Origin: an uncultured Flavobacteriaceae bacterium
GTDB lineage: Bacteria > Bacteroidota > Bacteroidia > Flavobacteriales > Flavobacteriaceae
Reading direction: 5' to 3'
DNA: 64,000 nucleotides
Assembly: GCA_947494565.1 (NCBI GenBank)
Contig: CANLVG010000001.1
Location: forward strand, 248,001-312,000
The position numbers were made by a program, and so were the translations under genes. How positions within the stretch are numbered: position 1 is the first letter of the stretch; every line of letters starts with the position of its first letter. Positions 25,757-33,451 of the stretch are shown one piece after another. The notes beneath the pieces were generated by a model. That model ran no database searches. It was not told the DNA's origin and worked only from the letters and a program-made list of their open reading frames with translations.

Positions 25757-26578
25757 TTATTCAAGAATCGTGATCAAAGCTCCAAAATAAGGATCTTCAA
25801 AGTTCGATAGGTCATTGTGGTTCCCCCCTTCTATGGAATGCAAGTACTTTTCCACGGCTTTTGAGCGCTCATATAGCCGCTGCCCCATCTCAATCGGAAT
25901 CAAATCATCATCGGTGCCGTGGATCAGGTAGGTTGGAATATTAATTTGGGATACATTTTCGATGTTTTGGAACCGAAACTTCAACAGCCATTTGGCAGGA
26001 ATAAACGGGTAGGTTTCTTGGGCAACCTCCAACAGACTTGTCGGCGTCGATTCTAAGATAAGCCTTCGGGGGGCATTGTTTTTGGTGATATGGGTGGCGA
26101 AAAAACCTCCTAAAGAGCGACCATATACCGTGATAGCATCCTCAGGGAACAGGTTTTGGCAATAGTTGTAAAATAAGAGGCCGTCATTGAGCATCAATTC
26201 TTCGCGTCGCTTGCCCCTACTCTTGCCATAACCTCGATAATCCCATAATACCACATCATAATGGTATCGCTTTGCCAAGGTTTCTCCCCAAGCGCCCCAT
26301 GAATCGAGTTCACCGGCATTCCCGTGGTTATAAAGAATGACTCCTTTTGGATTTTCGACTTTGAAATGAAGTCCATTGAGTACGGCACCATCTTCTGCAG
26401 TCAAAAACAGTTCCTCAAATTTCGTTTCGAACTGATATTGGTACTCCTGGGGTAAGGTTTTACTATAGAAGATCAGTTTTTCCTGAAAAAAATATACCAT
26501 TGTAAATATAATCGCCAGCGCTATGAGGGAAATGTTCAAAAAACGTCTGCCCCCCTTTTTAACGGTTTCACGCATCAC
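25757..26578 (-). CDS. alpha/beta hydrolase (membrane-anchored, FrsA/BEM46-like)
   Basis: The 273-residue protein has an N-terminal membrane anchor (about 13-30, ISLIALAIIFTMVYFF), then an alpha/beta hydrolase fold: oxyanion motif YNHGNAGE, nucleophile elbow VYGRSLGGFFA, acid HGTDDDLIP and catalytic His in EGGNHNDL. This is the BEM46/ABHD13-like arrangement; the substrate (ester, thioester or peptide) is not predictable. It is the last gene of a four-gene operon, starting 4 bp after the DUF1704 gene. Confidence 0.85.
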   Translation of the reverse strand: MMRETVKKGGRRFLNISLIALAIIFTMVYFFQEKLIFYSKTLPQEYQYQFETKFEELFLTAEDGAVLNGLHFKVENPKGVILYNHGNAGELDSWGAWGETLAKRYHYDVVLWDYRGYGKSRGKRREELMLNDGLLFYNYCQNLFPEDAITVYGRSLGGFFATHITKNNAPRRLILESTPTSLLEVAQETYPFIPAKWLLKFRFQNIENVSQINIPTYLIHGTDDDLIPIEMGQRLYERSKAVEKYLHSIEGGNHNDLSNFEDPYFGALITILE

Positions 26579-26582
26579 AAAA

Positions 26583-27755
26583 CTACTTCAGATTATTCAG
26601 AATAAAATCCAAGGTCTTGTTCAAGTTATTGTTTTGTTTATAGGCCAAATTTGTGTGTCGGTTTTTGCTGACCAAGCTTTTTTTGGCTAAACTTCGTATG
26701 GCAGATTCATAATCCAAGGAGACCTTTCCGGTCAATAAAGGTTCCATAGATTCCTCTTTGAGGTATCGTTTATAAATCTTTCGCAACCCACTTAGATATA
26801 AGCGGTCTTTGGTAAAGCCTCCCCCTCGATGTGCCCTAAGGGTAATGGCGAAGGCATCATTTCGGTTCAATTTATATTGGTTGTGAATGAGGTCAAAGGT
26901 ATCGGAAAAGGTATATCCCTTGATCAAGCTATCGGACGCCAATACACGATACGCTAATTCTTTTAACCGTTTTAGGGTCAACGCTCCGCTCATGTATTCA
27001 CTAAAAACGGCTAGACCTTCTTGTGTTTCCACATTTTTGGGGAATCCGTTTGAAAACACCTTCAATGGCTGCCCCATAGCATTATAGGTGGTCACCAAAT
27101 GCACCCCGATTTCATGATTGGCCAGTGTTAGGAGTTGATTCTTACTAAATTTTACATTGCGCTTGATAAAAAGGGTTTGACTGGCATTACTCACCATGGC
27201 ATCGGCCGCGATATGCGTCGAAAACTTAATCTGCAAAGGAAAATCATATTGCTGGGCAAAATCCTCAAAGTATTCCTTGGCTTCTTCGGGAGTGTAAATC
27301 TTTTCCATATCCCCAGTAATCGGTTCGCTGGCGAAATGCAAAATAAACCGTGCATTCTCCACGTCTTTCTCGGTTGGGGAACCATAAACACGTAGGGAGT
27401 TGTAATGAAACCGACGTTTTTGTCCTATGGTCTCGATACACTGCACCATATTGGAATAGTAGTAGACAATCTCTTTGTACAAGCCGCGTATGTCTTCATC
27501 ATCTATACGTTCAAGACGTTGTGAAAAAAATAGCCGATGGAGTTTATACGGGTTGAATTTCAGCTTTGGATATCGAAAAACCGGATCCTTAGCATATTTT
27601 GAACTGAAGAAATGATGCTTCTCCTTTTCGATATTCAACGGGTTTACATAGCTGAGCAGCTCGATTTTCTTGATCAGACGATCTAAATTTCCATCAATAT
27701 CAAAAAGCGCAGCGTATTCGTGCTGCAATTCATGAAGCTCTTGTGGTTGAATCAT
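26583..27755 (-). CDS. DUF1704 / QEGLA-motif zinc metallopeptidase-like protein
   Basis: The 390-residue protein belongs to the family annotated as flavohemoglobin-expression-modulating QEGLA protein. It has the putative zinc site HEIGVH (His214, Glu215, His219) and the family signature TQEGLA with Glu246 as probable third ligand. The family includes the eukaryotic tubulin carboxypeptidase MATCAP, so a metallo-carboxypeptidase activity is the best guess; the bacterial substrate is unknown. Its start overlaps the stop of the amidohydrolase gene by 4 bp. Confidence 0.85.
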   Translation of the reverse strand: MIQPQELHELQHEYAALFDIDGNLDRLIKKIELLSYVNPLNIEKEKHHFFSSKYAKDPVFRYPKLKFNPYKLHRLFFSQRLERIDDEDIRGLYKEIVYYYSNMVQCIETIGQKRRFHYNSLRVYGSPTEKDVENARFILHFASEPITGDMEKIYTPEEAKEYFEDFAQQYDFPLQIKFSTHIAADAMVSNASQTLFIKRNVKFSKNQLLTLANHEIGVHLVTTYNAMGQPLKVFSNGFPKNVETQEGLAVFSEYMSGALTLKRLKELAYRVLASDSLIKGYTFSDTFDLIHNQYKLNRNDAFAITLRAHRGGGFTKDRLYLSGLRKIYKRYLKEESMEPLLTGKVSLDYESAIRSLAKKSLVSKNRHTNLAYKQNNNLNKTLDFILNNLK

Positions 27756-28591
27756 AGGGTTTCGTTGAATTCTTGAAGCTGTAAAGGTATGAATTCCTTG
27801 AGATGCTTCTCCACAGAACGTACTACTTCCGGATAAAGTATGCCCGTATACTCGTCACAGTACACTTTCGCAATTTCAGTAGCCAATACCAAGGTGTTTC
27901 CAAAGTTTTGGGTAATATATTTTAGAAAATAGCCGTTGCCCTGAAAGGTATCATTGATTTTAGAAGTAGATTGAATACCGTTGGGAAGGCCCATGGTACC
28001 CAATTTATGACTCCAGCTCTCGGCCAGATTTCCAAATCGGTCTGTATCGATATTGGCCGTACCTAAATTCCAAGTCGGCACGGGTCTGTCCCAACGTTTC
28101 CAGTTATAGCTATGCATATCGAAAACAATGGCTTTCCCGTACAAGGCTTCGATCTTCTCAACTAAAGCTCCGACTACTTTGTAAAACGTATGGTGTTTTT
28201 TTAAGCTATTTTCTTTTTCATTTGAAGGCAATGGTTCTCTCCATAGTTGTTTCCCCCATGCATCCGTGTATATCGCAGTTTCCGGAGCACGGTTTAAGTC
28301 GTATTCAAAACGACTATCACAACCCGCAATTACGATGGGGTGCGACTGCACCATTTCTTTGGTACACGGATCTTCTTCATACCACCGGTCGTATTCGGTG
28401 TGTAGGCAATTGTCCCACAACGACTTTCTAAATTGGTGTCCATCGTGTACCGCCCCGCAGATGTAGGGCGCATAATGCGCTATTTTAATGGTGAAGGAAT
28501 AGTCTTCCGAAACCGCTTCAAACGGGGTTTCCGAGGCTATATTCGAAATAATATCGGAAATGGAAAGTCTAAGCATTTTCAACTTCATCAC
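27752..28591 (-). CDS. N-formylglutamate amidohydrolase-family protein
   Basis: The 279-residue protein shows the family's metal-ligand segments: HDGHQFRKSLW near the N-terminus, AIVFDMHSYNWKRWD in the middle and LVLATEIAKVYCDE late. HutG-type enzymes hydrolyse N-formylglutamate, but this gene sits with an ATP-grasp ligase and a DUF1704 peptidase and not with histidine degradation genes. A related amide or gamma-glutamyl substrate is possible. Its start overlaps the upstream ligase gene by about 23 bp; an ATG at residue 2 or 6 would shorten this. Confidence 0.82.
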   Translation of the reverse strand: MMKLKMLRLSISDIISNIASETPFEAVSEDYSFTIKIAHYAPYICGAVHDGHQFRKSLWDNCLHTEYDRWYEEDPCTKEMVQSHPIVIAGCDSRFEYDLNRAPETAIYTDAWGKQLWREPLPSNEKENSLKKHHTFYKVVGALVEKIEALYGKAIVFDMHSYNWKRWDRPVPTWNLGTANIDTDRFGNLAESWSHKLGTMGLPNGIQSTSKINDTFQGNGYFLKYITQNFGNTLVLATEIAKVYCDEYTGILYPEVVRSVEKHLKEFIPLQLQEFNETL

Positions 28592-29600
28592 GTAATCGCG
28601 ATCGTCGCTGAAAGGCGTTTAGCTTGTCGACGACCTTACTTTCAACGAAATCGATTACTTTACACTGCAATTTGGTTTTGTAGACCTTATTCATATAGGT
28701 TACTCCTCCCGGAGACATTACATTCACTTCAACCAACTTCCCTCCAATGACGTCAATACCGACAAAATAGAGTCCGTCATTGACCAATTTTGGGCCGATC
28801 TGCTTGCAAAGGGCTTTTTCTTCCTTGGTCAATTGGTGTTTCGCGACGGATCCCCCGGCGGAAACATTTGAACGGTGATCATCCGAACCTGGTACCCGTT
28901 TCATGGCTCCTATGGGTTCTCCATTCAAGAGCAGGATACGAATATCACCTTGGTCAGCACCTTCAATATATGCTTGAAGTATAACATAGTTTGAAGTTCC
29001 ATCTGAGTTAGTTACATAAAAATCAAGTAATGATTTGATATTATTCATTGCCGATTTTTCAATAAGAATAACCCCTGAGCCTCCGTAACCATTTAATGGC
29101 TTGAGAATCATCTTTTCGGCATCGGATTCCTTGATTTGCCGAAGCAGGTAATCCTTGTTTTTCGAGACGTGGGTAGCCGGTATAATATTGCTATGGGAAT
29201 CACCAAAGGCGGCGGTATATAATTTATTATTGGCCTCACGCATACCCTGTAGTGAATTCATGATAAATACATCATCCTTAACAGAGTCCAAAAAATTGAG
29301 CATGATAGGGTCCAATGGCGGATTGGCTCTCATGAAGATCACATCGAATCCGGCCAAAGGCAGCATCTCCTCTCGCAGTTTTGCCTGTTTGTAAAATGAC
29401 TTTAGGTTCCCCGGCACTTTGTCCATTCGTCCAATAACGGTACAGAATGCATTCGTAACACTGTTTCTAATCGTTAGGTTTGCGGGTGAGCACAAGGCTA
29501 CCCCGTGTTTGCGCTTGACACACTCATGGATCATCGCCAGACTCGTATCGTTTTCGGGGTCAATTTCCTCCCATGGATACATTAAAAAGCAAATATTCAT
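28569..29600 (-). CDS. glutathione synthetase-like ATP-grasp ligase
   Basis: The 343-residue protein has an ATP-grasp fold similar to GshB: an N-terminal domain (MNICFLMYPWEEIDPENDTS, DVIFMRANPPLD), then the ATP-binding region with KMILKPLNGYGGSGVILIEK, LQAYIEGADQGDIRILLLNGEPIGA and the metal-binding LYFVGIDVIGGKLVEVNVMSPGG. GshB ligates glycine to gamma-glutamylcysteine. No gshA is in the window and the gene partners differ, so another acid-amine ligation is possible. It is the first gene of the four-gene operon. Confidence 0.85.
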   Translation of the reverse strand: MNICFLMYPWEEIDPENDTSLAMIHECVKRKHGVALCSPANLTIRNSVTNAFCTVIGRMDKVPGNLKSFYKQAKLREEMLPLAGFDVIFMRANPPLDPIMLNFLDSVKDDVFIMNSLQGMREANNKLYTAAFGDSHSNIIPATHVSKNKDYLLRQIKESDAEKMILKPLNGYGGSGVILIEKSAMNNIKSLLDFYVTNSDGTSNYVILQAYIEGADQGDIRILLLNGEPIGAMKRVPGSDDHRSNVSAGGSVAKHQLTKEEKALCKQIGPKLVNDGLYFVGIDVIGGKLVEVNVMSPGGVTYMNKVYKTKLQCKVIDFVESKVVDKLNAFQRRSRLRDEVENA

Positions 29601-29656
29601 AGCAAATCGGTTTATATCATTTGTGTAGCGGTCTTCTACAGTACATTTTCAACTAT

Positions 29657-30985
29657 TTATTTAACTTCATCGTAATGGTCGTCCCAATTTTTTGCTTTAG
29701 GGTCATCATGTAGTTTCCCTACGGACTTCGCCACAATAGTCGACACCGTGGCATCCCCAGTAATATTCACAACGGTTCGTAACATATCCAGGGGTCTATC
29801 CACCGCAAAAATCAGCGCCAGACCAATAGCATATTTATCGGCCGGAAAGCCGACGGATTCCAGAACGATGACCAACATGACCATTCCGGCACCGGGCACG
29901 GCGGCAGTACCGATGGATGCCAACAATGCCGTCAAGACTATAGTGAGTTGCCCACTTAAAGGCAAATCGAAACTCAGGGCTTGGGCAATAAATACGGCGG
30001 CGATGCCTTGATACAAGCTGGTTCCATCCATGTTTACCGTTGCCCCTACGGGCAAGACAAAACTCGACACTTCTTTATCAACACCGATGTGCTCTTCCAC
30101 GCGCTCCATGGTTACAGGTAAGGTAGCTGCACTTGAACTCGTGGAGAAGGCAAGTAGTTGCGCCGGACTGAGCTGTTTTAAAAACCAAAATGGATTCTTT
30201 TTCGCGAAGACGGACACCAAGACGCAGTAGAAAACGATCATCAAGAAGAGACCAAGAACAACTACTCCCGCATATTTAAGTAATGCCAGCAAAATCTCTG
30301 GGTCGCTGGAAGATACGACAACGTTTGCCAATAAGGCGAACACGGCAAATGGTGCAGTGAGCATAATCAGATCCACCATTTTCAAGACCACATCATTGAG
30401 AGAATCAAAGAAGTTTTTTAAGGGTGTGGCTTTCTCCTCACCGATCAATAGCATGGAAATGCCCATAAATATGGTAAAGAAAATCACTTGTAGCATTAAT
30501 TGATTGTTGCCTAGGGCACTTACAGCATTATCAGGTACCATGTCTTCCAAAAACTTCAAGGGACCACTTTCCTTTTGTCTTGAAGCCTCTTCCAATTTAG
30601 CGGTCACTCCGCTATCCGTGGCATAGGTGGCGGTCAGTTTGTCTATGGTTTCTTCCGAAATGCCATTTCCGGGCTGAAAAAGATTGACCAAGACCAAACC
30701 CAATATAATAGCGACGGTAGTGGTACCAATATAAATACCTATAGTTCGCAGACCGATATTCCTAAACTTTGATATATCCTGGAGGTCTGAAATGCCCTTG
30801 ATCAAAGAGGCTAAAATGAGGGGGACAGCTATGAGCTTCAAAAGTTTAATGAAAATTGTTCCGAAAGGGGCAACCCAGTCCGTCACAAAATCCTTTCCCC
30901 AGTCGAAATAGGTCATGCCGAACCCAAAAAGGAGTCCCAGAACCATTCCGATAAGAATCTGCCAATGCAATTCAAGCTTCCTCAT
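29657..30985 (-). CDS. dicarboxylate/amino acid:cation symporter (DAACS family)
   Basis: The 442-residue inner-membrane protein has about eight membrane segments and two re-entrant loops. Signatures are the serine-rich hairpin FSTSSSAATLPVTME, the cation/substrate motif VNMDGTSLYQGIAAVFIAQ, and LTALLASIGTAAVPGAG with the later ALIFAVDRPLDMLRTVVNITGDA. It resembles GltP/DctA and would take up glutamate, aspartate or C4-dicarboxylates with H+ or Na+. A heptamer repeat lies about 100 bp upstream. Confidence 0.93.
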   Translation of the reverse strand: MRKLELHWQILIGMVLGLLFGFGMTYFDWGKDFVTDWVAPFGTIFIKLLKLIAVPLILASLIKGISDLQDISKFRNIGLRTIGIYIGTTTVAIILGLVLVNLFQPGNGISEETIDKLTATYATDSGVTAKLEEASRQKESGPLKFLEDMVPDNAVSALGNNQLMLQVIFFTIFMGISMLLIGEEKATPLKNFFDSLNDVVLKMVDLIMLTAPFAVFALLANVVVSSSDPEILLALLKYAGVVVLGLFLMIVFYCVLVSVFAKKNPFWFLKQLSPAQLLAFSTSSSAATLPVTMERVEEHIGVDKEVSSFVLPVGATVNMDGTSLYQGIAAVFIAQALSFDLPLSGQLTIVLTALLASIGTAAVPGAGMVMLVIVLESVGFPADKYAIGLALIFAVDRPLDMLRTVVNITGDATVSTIVAKSVGKLHDDPKAKNWDDHYDEVK

Positions 30986-31311
30986 AGATCAAAGTTGATT
31001 TAGGGAAGTAAGATAATATTAAAATACGAGGTACAAAATTTGAAAGGTAAAATTGGATGCGATAAGGTTTATGGACCCGTGGGAAAGAGGCGGTTGGCGG
31101 TTGGCGGTTGGCGGTTGGCGGTTGGCGGTTGGCGGTTGGCGGTTGGTAATAAACAAAAAATAAGGGGTAGTCACAATTAGTACGAGACAATCCTAGATAG
31201 GGAATTGATCTGAAATTATGTGCAGTTCGAGCACGAAGTATGGTTTTGAGGCAGGATGCTCGAAGTAGAAAGTATGACGCGCCGCATGGGACAACCTGCA
31301 AAACCCTAAAC
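30986..31311. other. gene-free region between aroC and the symporter gene
   Basis: No convincing coding sequence is present. A minus-strand frame across it consists largely of the translated heptamer repeat and is not believed. Apart from the repeat (31089-31146), the stretch next to the symporter start is AT-rich (30995-31060). On the minus strand it contains TACCTTTC, one mismatch from a -7 box, about 60 bp before the start. Confidence 0.5.
31089..31146. repeat. heptamer tandem repeat (GGCGGTT)8
   Basis: Eight perfect head-to-tail copies of GGCGGTT (31089-31144), plus two further bases of a ninth, lie in the upstream region of the symporter gene, about 104 bp before its start codon. There are no interruptions. 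Perfect short tandem repeats of this kind are prone to slippage. Confidence 0.97.
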
Positions 31312-32376
31312 CTATAACTTGATGGTCCGGTTCAAAAGGGAATAATCCGCTAAAACGAGTGCGGTCATGGCTTCTACAATGGGCACCGCTCGGGGTACCA
31401 CACAGGGATCATGCCTCCCTTTGCCCTTGGTTTGAACGGTATTACCTTCTTTATCAATAGTCTCATATCCTTGAATAACCGTAGCCACCGGCTTAAACGC
31501 AATGTTAAAGTAAATATCCATCCCATTACTTATACCTCCCTGAATACCACCACTATAGTTCGTTTTTGTAGACCCGTCTGAATTGAATTGGTCATTGTGT
31601 GCACTGCCCTTCATCTTGACCCCTTCGAAACCACTGCCATACTCAAAGCCCTTTACCGCATTTATGGAAAGCATGGCTTTTCCTAGTTCGGCATGAAGCT
31701 TGTCAAATACGGGTTCGCCTAAACCAATAGGGACATGCTGTGCCACGCCGGTGATTACACCGCCAACTGTATCGCCTTCTTTTCTGACCTCTTTGATATA
31801 GGCCTCCATTTGTCTAGCCATTTCCGGATCGGGACAACGCACCGGATTCGATTCGGTCAGCGAGAGATCCAAATCTTGATAGTGCTTTTCAAGGCGTAAA
31901 TCCCCCACCTGAGATACAAAAGCATTGATTTTGATGGAACTGAGAAATTGTTTTGCAATTGCGCCGGCCACCACCCTACTCGCCGTCTCGCGCGCAGAAC
32001 TTCGACCACCACCCCGGTAATCCCGAAATCCATATTTCTGATCGTAGACATAGTCCGCATGCGAGGGACGGTATGAATCTTTAATATGTGAGTAGTCGTT
32101 TGATTTTTGATTGGTATTACGAATCGCGAAACCTATTGGAGTCCCAGTCGTCTTTCCGTCAAAAATTCCCGAAAAGAATTCGACCGTATCGGGCTCTTTG
32201 CGTTGGGTAACAATGGAGGATTGTCCTGGTTTTCTCCGATTCAGCTCATGTTGCACAGCATCTAAATCAATCTTGATTCCTGCGGGGCATCCATCTAAAA
32301 CACCGCCAATCGCGACCCCGTGCGATTCTCCAAAAGTTGTTAGTTTAAATAGGTTGCCGAAGGTGTTTCCTGCCAT
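31312..32376 (-). CDS. aroC: chorismate synthase
   Basis: AroC converts 5-enolpyruvylshikimate 3-phosphate to chorismate using reduced FMN, the last step of the shikimate pathway. The start is set at 32376 ([20 protein letters not shown]), because the nine codons before it would begin at TTG and precede the conserved N-terminus. Other signatures are the RRKPGQ segment, [25 protein letters not shown] and [18 protein letters not shown] near the C-terminus. Length (354 aa) is normal. Confidence 0.97.
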   Translation of the reverse strand: MAGNTFGNLFKLTTFGESHGVAIGGVLDGCPAGIKIDLDAVQHELNRRKPGQSSIVTQRKEPDTVEFFSGIFDGKTTGTPIGFAIRNTNQKSNDYSHIKDSYRPSHADYVYDQKYGFRDYRGGGRSSARETASRVVAGAIAKQFLSSIKINAFVSQVGDLRLEKHYQDLDLSLTESNPVRCPDPEMARQMEAYIKEVRKEGDTVGGVITGVAQHVPIGLGEPVFDKLHAELGKAMLSINAVKGFEYGSGFEGVKMKGSAHNDQFNSDGSTKTNYSGGIQGGISNGMDIYFNIAFKPVATVIQGYETIDKEGNTVQTKGKGRHDPCVVPRAVPIVEAMTALVLADYSLLNRTIKL

Positions 32377-32569
32377 TATCGAGTTGTAAGTATTGAATTT
32401 CAAAGGTAAATCTTAAATCACAGTCGACCAAAACAACGGCCCTCCTAATGTTTTGATAACATCGCGACGAAAACCATAAACTAAACTTAACCTTAGCTAA
32501 ATCATATCTTGATCCGCTTTCCAAGGAATACTTATACCAATAGGTTTATTTTGTAGGAAAGAAAAAAGA

Positions 32570-33451
32570 GTGAAAAAAAGAAAGCTCGAGATTTCCGTAA
32601 TTTCAGATGTTCATTTGGGCACCTATGCCTGTCACGCCGAGGAACTCCTCGCCTATTTGAACAGCATTCAACCTCGAAAGCTCATATTGAACGGTGACAT
32701 TATCGATATTTGGCAGGTCGAAAGGAACTATTTCCCGCCCGCCCATATCAAAGTGCTCCGAAAAATATTAGGAATGGCCGCTAAGGGTACTGAGGTCTAT
32801 TACATCACTGGTGATCATGATGAAGCCTTACGAAAATTCAGCGATACCACCATTGGCAACCTCCATATTGTAAATAAATTGGTGCTTGATCTAGGTAAGA
32901 AAAAAGTATGGTTTTTTCATGGCGATGTATTCGACACCGCTATTCAGAAACTAAAATGGCTGACAAAACTGGGTGGACGGGGCTATGACCTTCTCCTACT
33001 AGTAAATAAGATTCTTAACGGATTATTTCAAAAGACGGGAAAGGAACGGTACCCCATGTCCCAAAAAATCAGGCAGGGAACCAAGAATGCGGTCAAACAC
33101 ATATCCGATTTCGAAAATACAGCGGTACAACTAGCTATCGAAAACGGATATGACTATGTTGTATGCGGACATATGCATCAACCAAAAAAGGAAGTGCGTC
33201 ACACACAACATGGTGAGTGCACCTATCTCAATTCAGGGGACTGGGTAGAACACCTTACAGCACTAGAATACAATTTTAAGAGATGGAAGGTGTACAACTA
33301 TGATGAAGACAAACTGCTCCCCTTTTTCGTGGATGATGATATTAGGACCATGGATATGCAAGAATTGGTTGCCATTATTACGCAAAAAAAGGAAGGTATG
33401 GGCAAGGCAAAACAGCGACCCGAAAAAGAAGGGGAAATCCCCTTAGAGTAA
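32570..33451 (+). CDS. LpxH-like metallophosphoesterase (UDP-2,3-diacylglucosamine diphosphatase family)
   Basis: The 293-residue protein starts at GTG (MKKRKLEISVISDVHLGT). The calcineurin-like dinuclear metal site is visible: SDVHLG (Asp and His), NGDIIDIW, ITGDHDEAL (GNHE-like motif, with Asp in place of Asn), WFFHGDVFD and VVCGHMHQPKK. The sequence resembles the LpxH-like group that cleaves UDP-diacylglucosamine in lipid A synthesis; lipid A context is weak here. The 3' end overlaps the convergent FAD oxidoreductase gene by 9 bp. Confidence 0.85.
   Translation: MKKRKLEISVISDVHLGTYACHAEELLAYLNSIQPRKLILNGDIIDIWQVERNYFPPAHIKVLRKILGMAAKGTEVYYITGDHDEALRKFSDTTIGNLHIVNKLVLDLGKKKVWFFHGDVFDTAIQKLKWLTKLGGRGYDLLLLVNKILNGLFQKTGKERYPMSQKIRQGTKNAVKHISDFENTAVQLAIENGYDYVVCGHMHQPKKEVRHTQHGECTYLNSGDWVEHLTALEYNFKRWKVYNYDEDKLLPFFVDDDIRTMDMQELVAIITQKKEGMGKAKQRPEKEGEIPLE

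Noticed and set aside
31089-31146. CRISPR-like array
   Set aside because: The repeats are 7 bp with no spacers, and no cas genes are present in the window.
30972-31301. Minus-strand frame of 109 codons between aroC and the symporter
   Set aside because: About a third of it is the translated heptamer array (PPTANRQ repeats), it overlaps the symporter start, and it has no recognisable domain.
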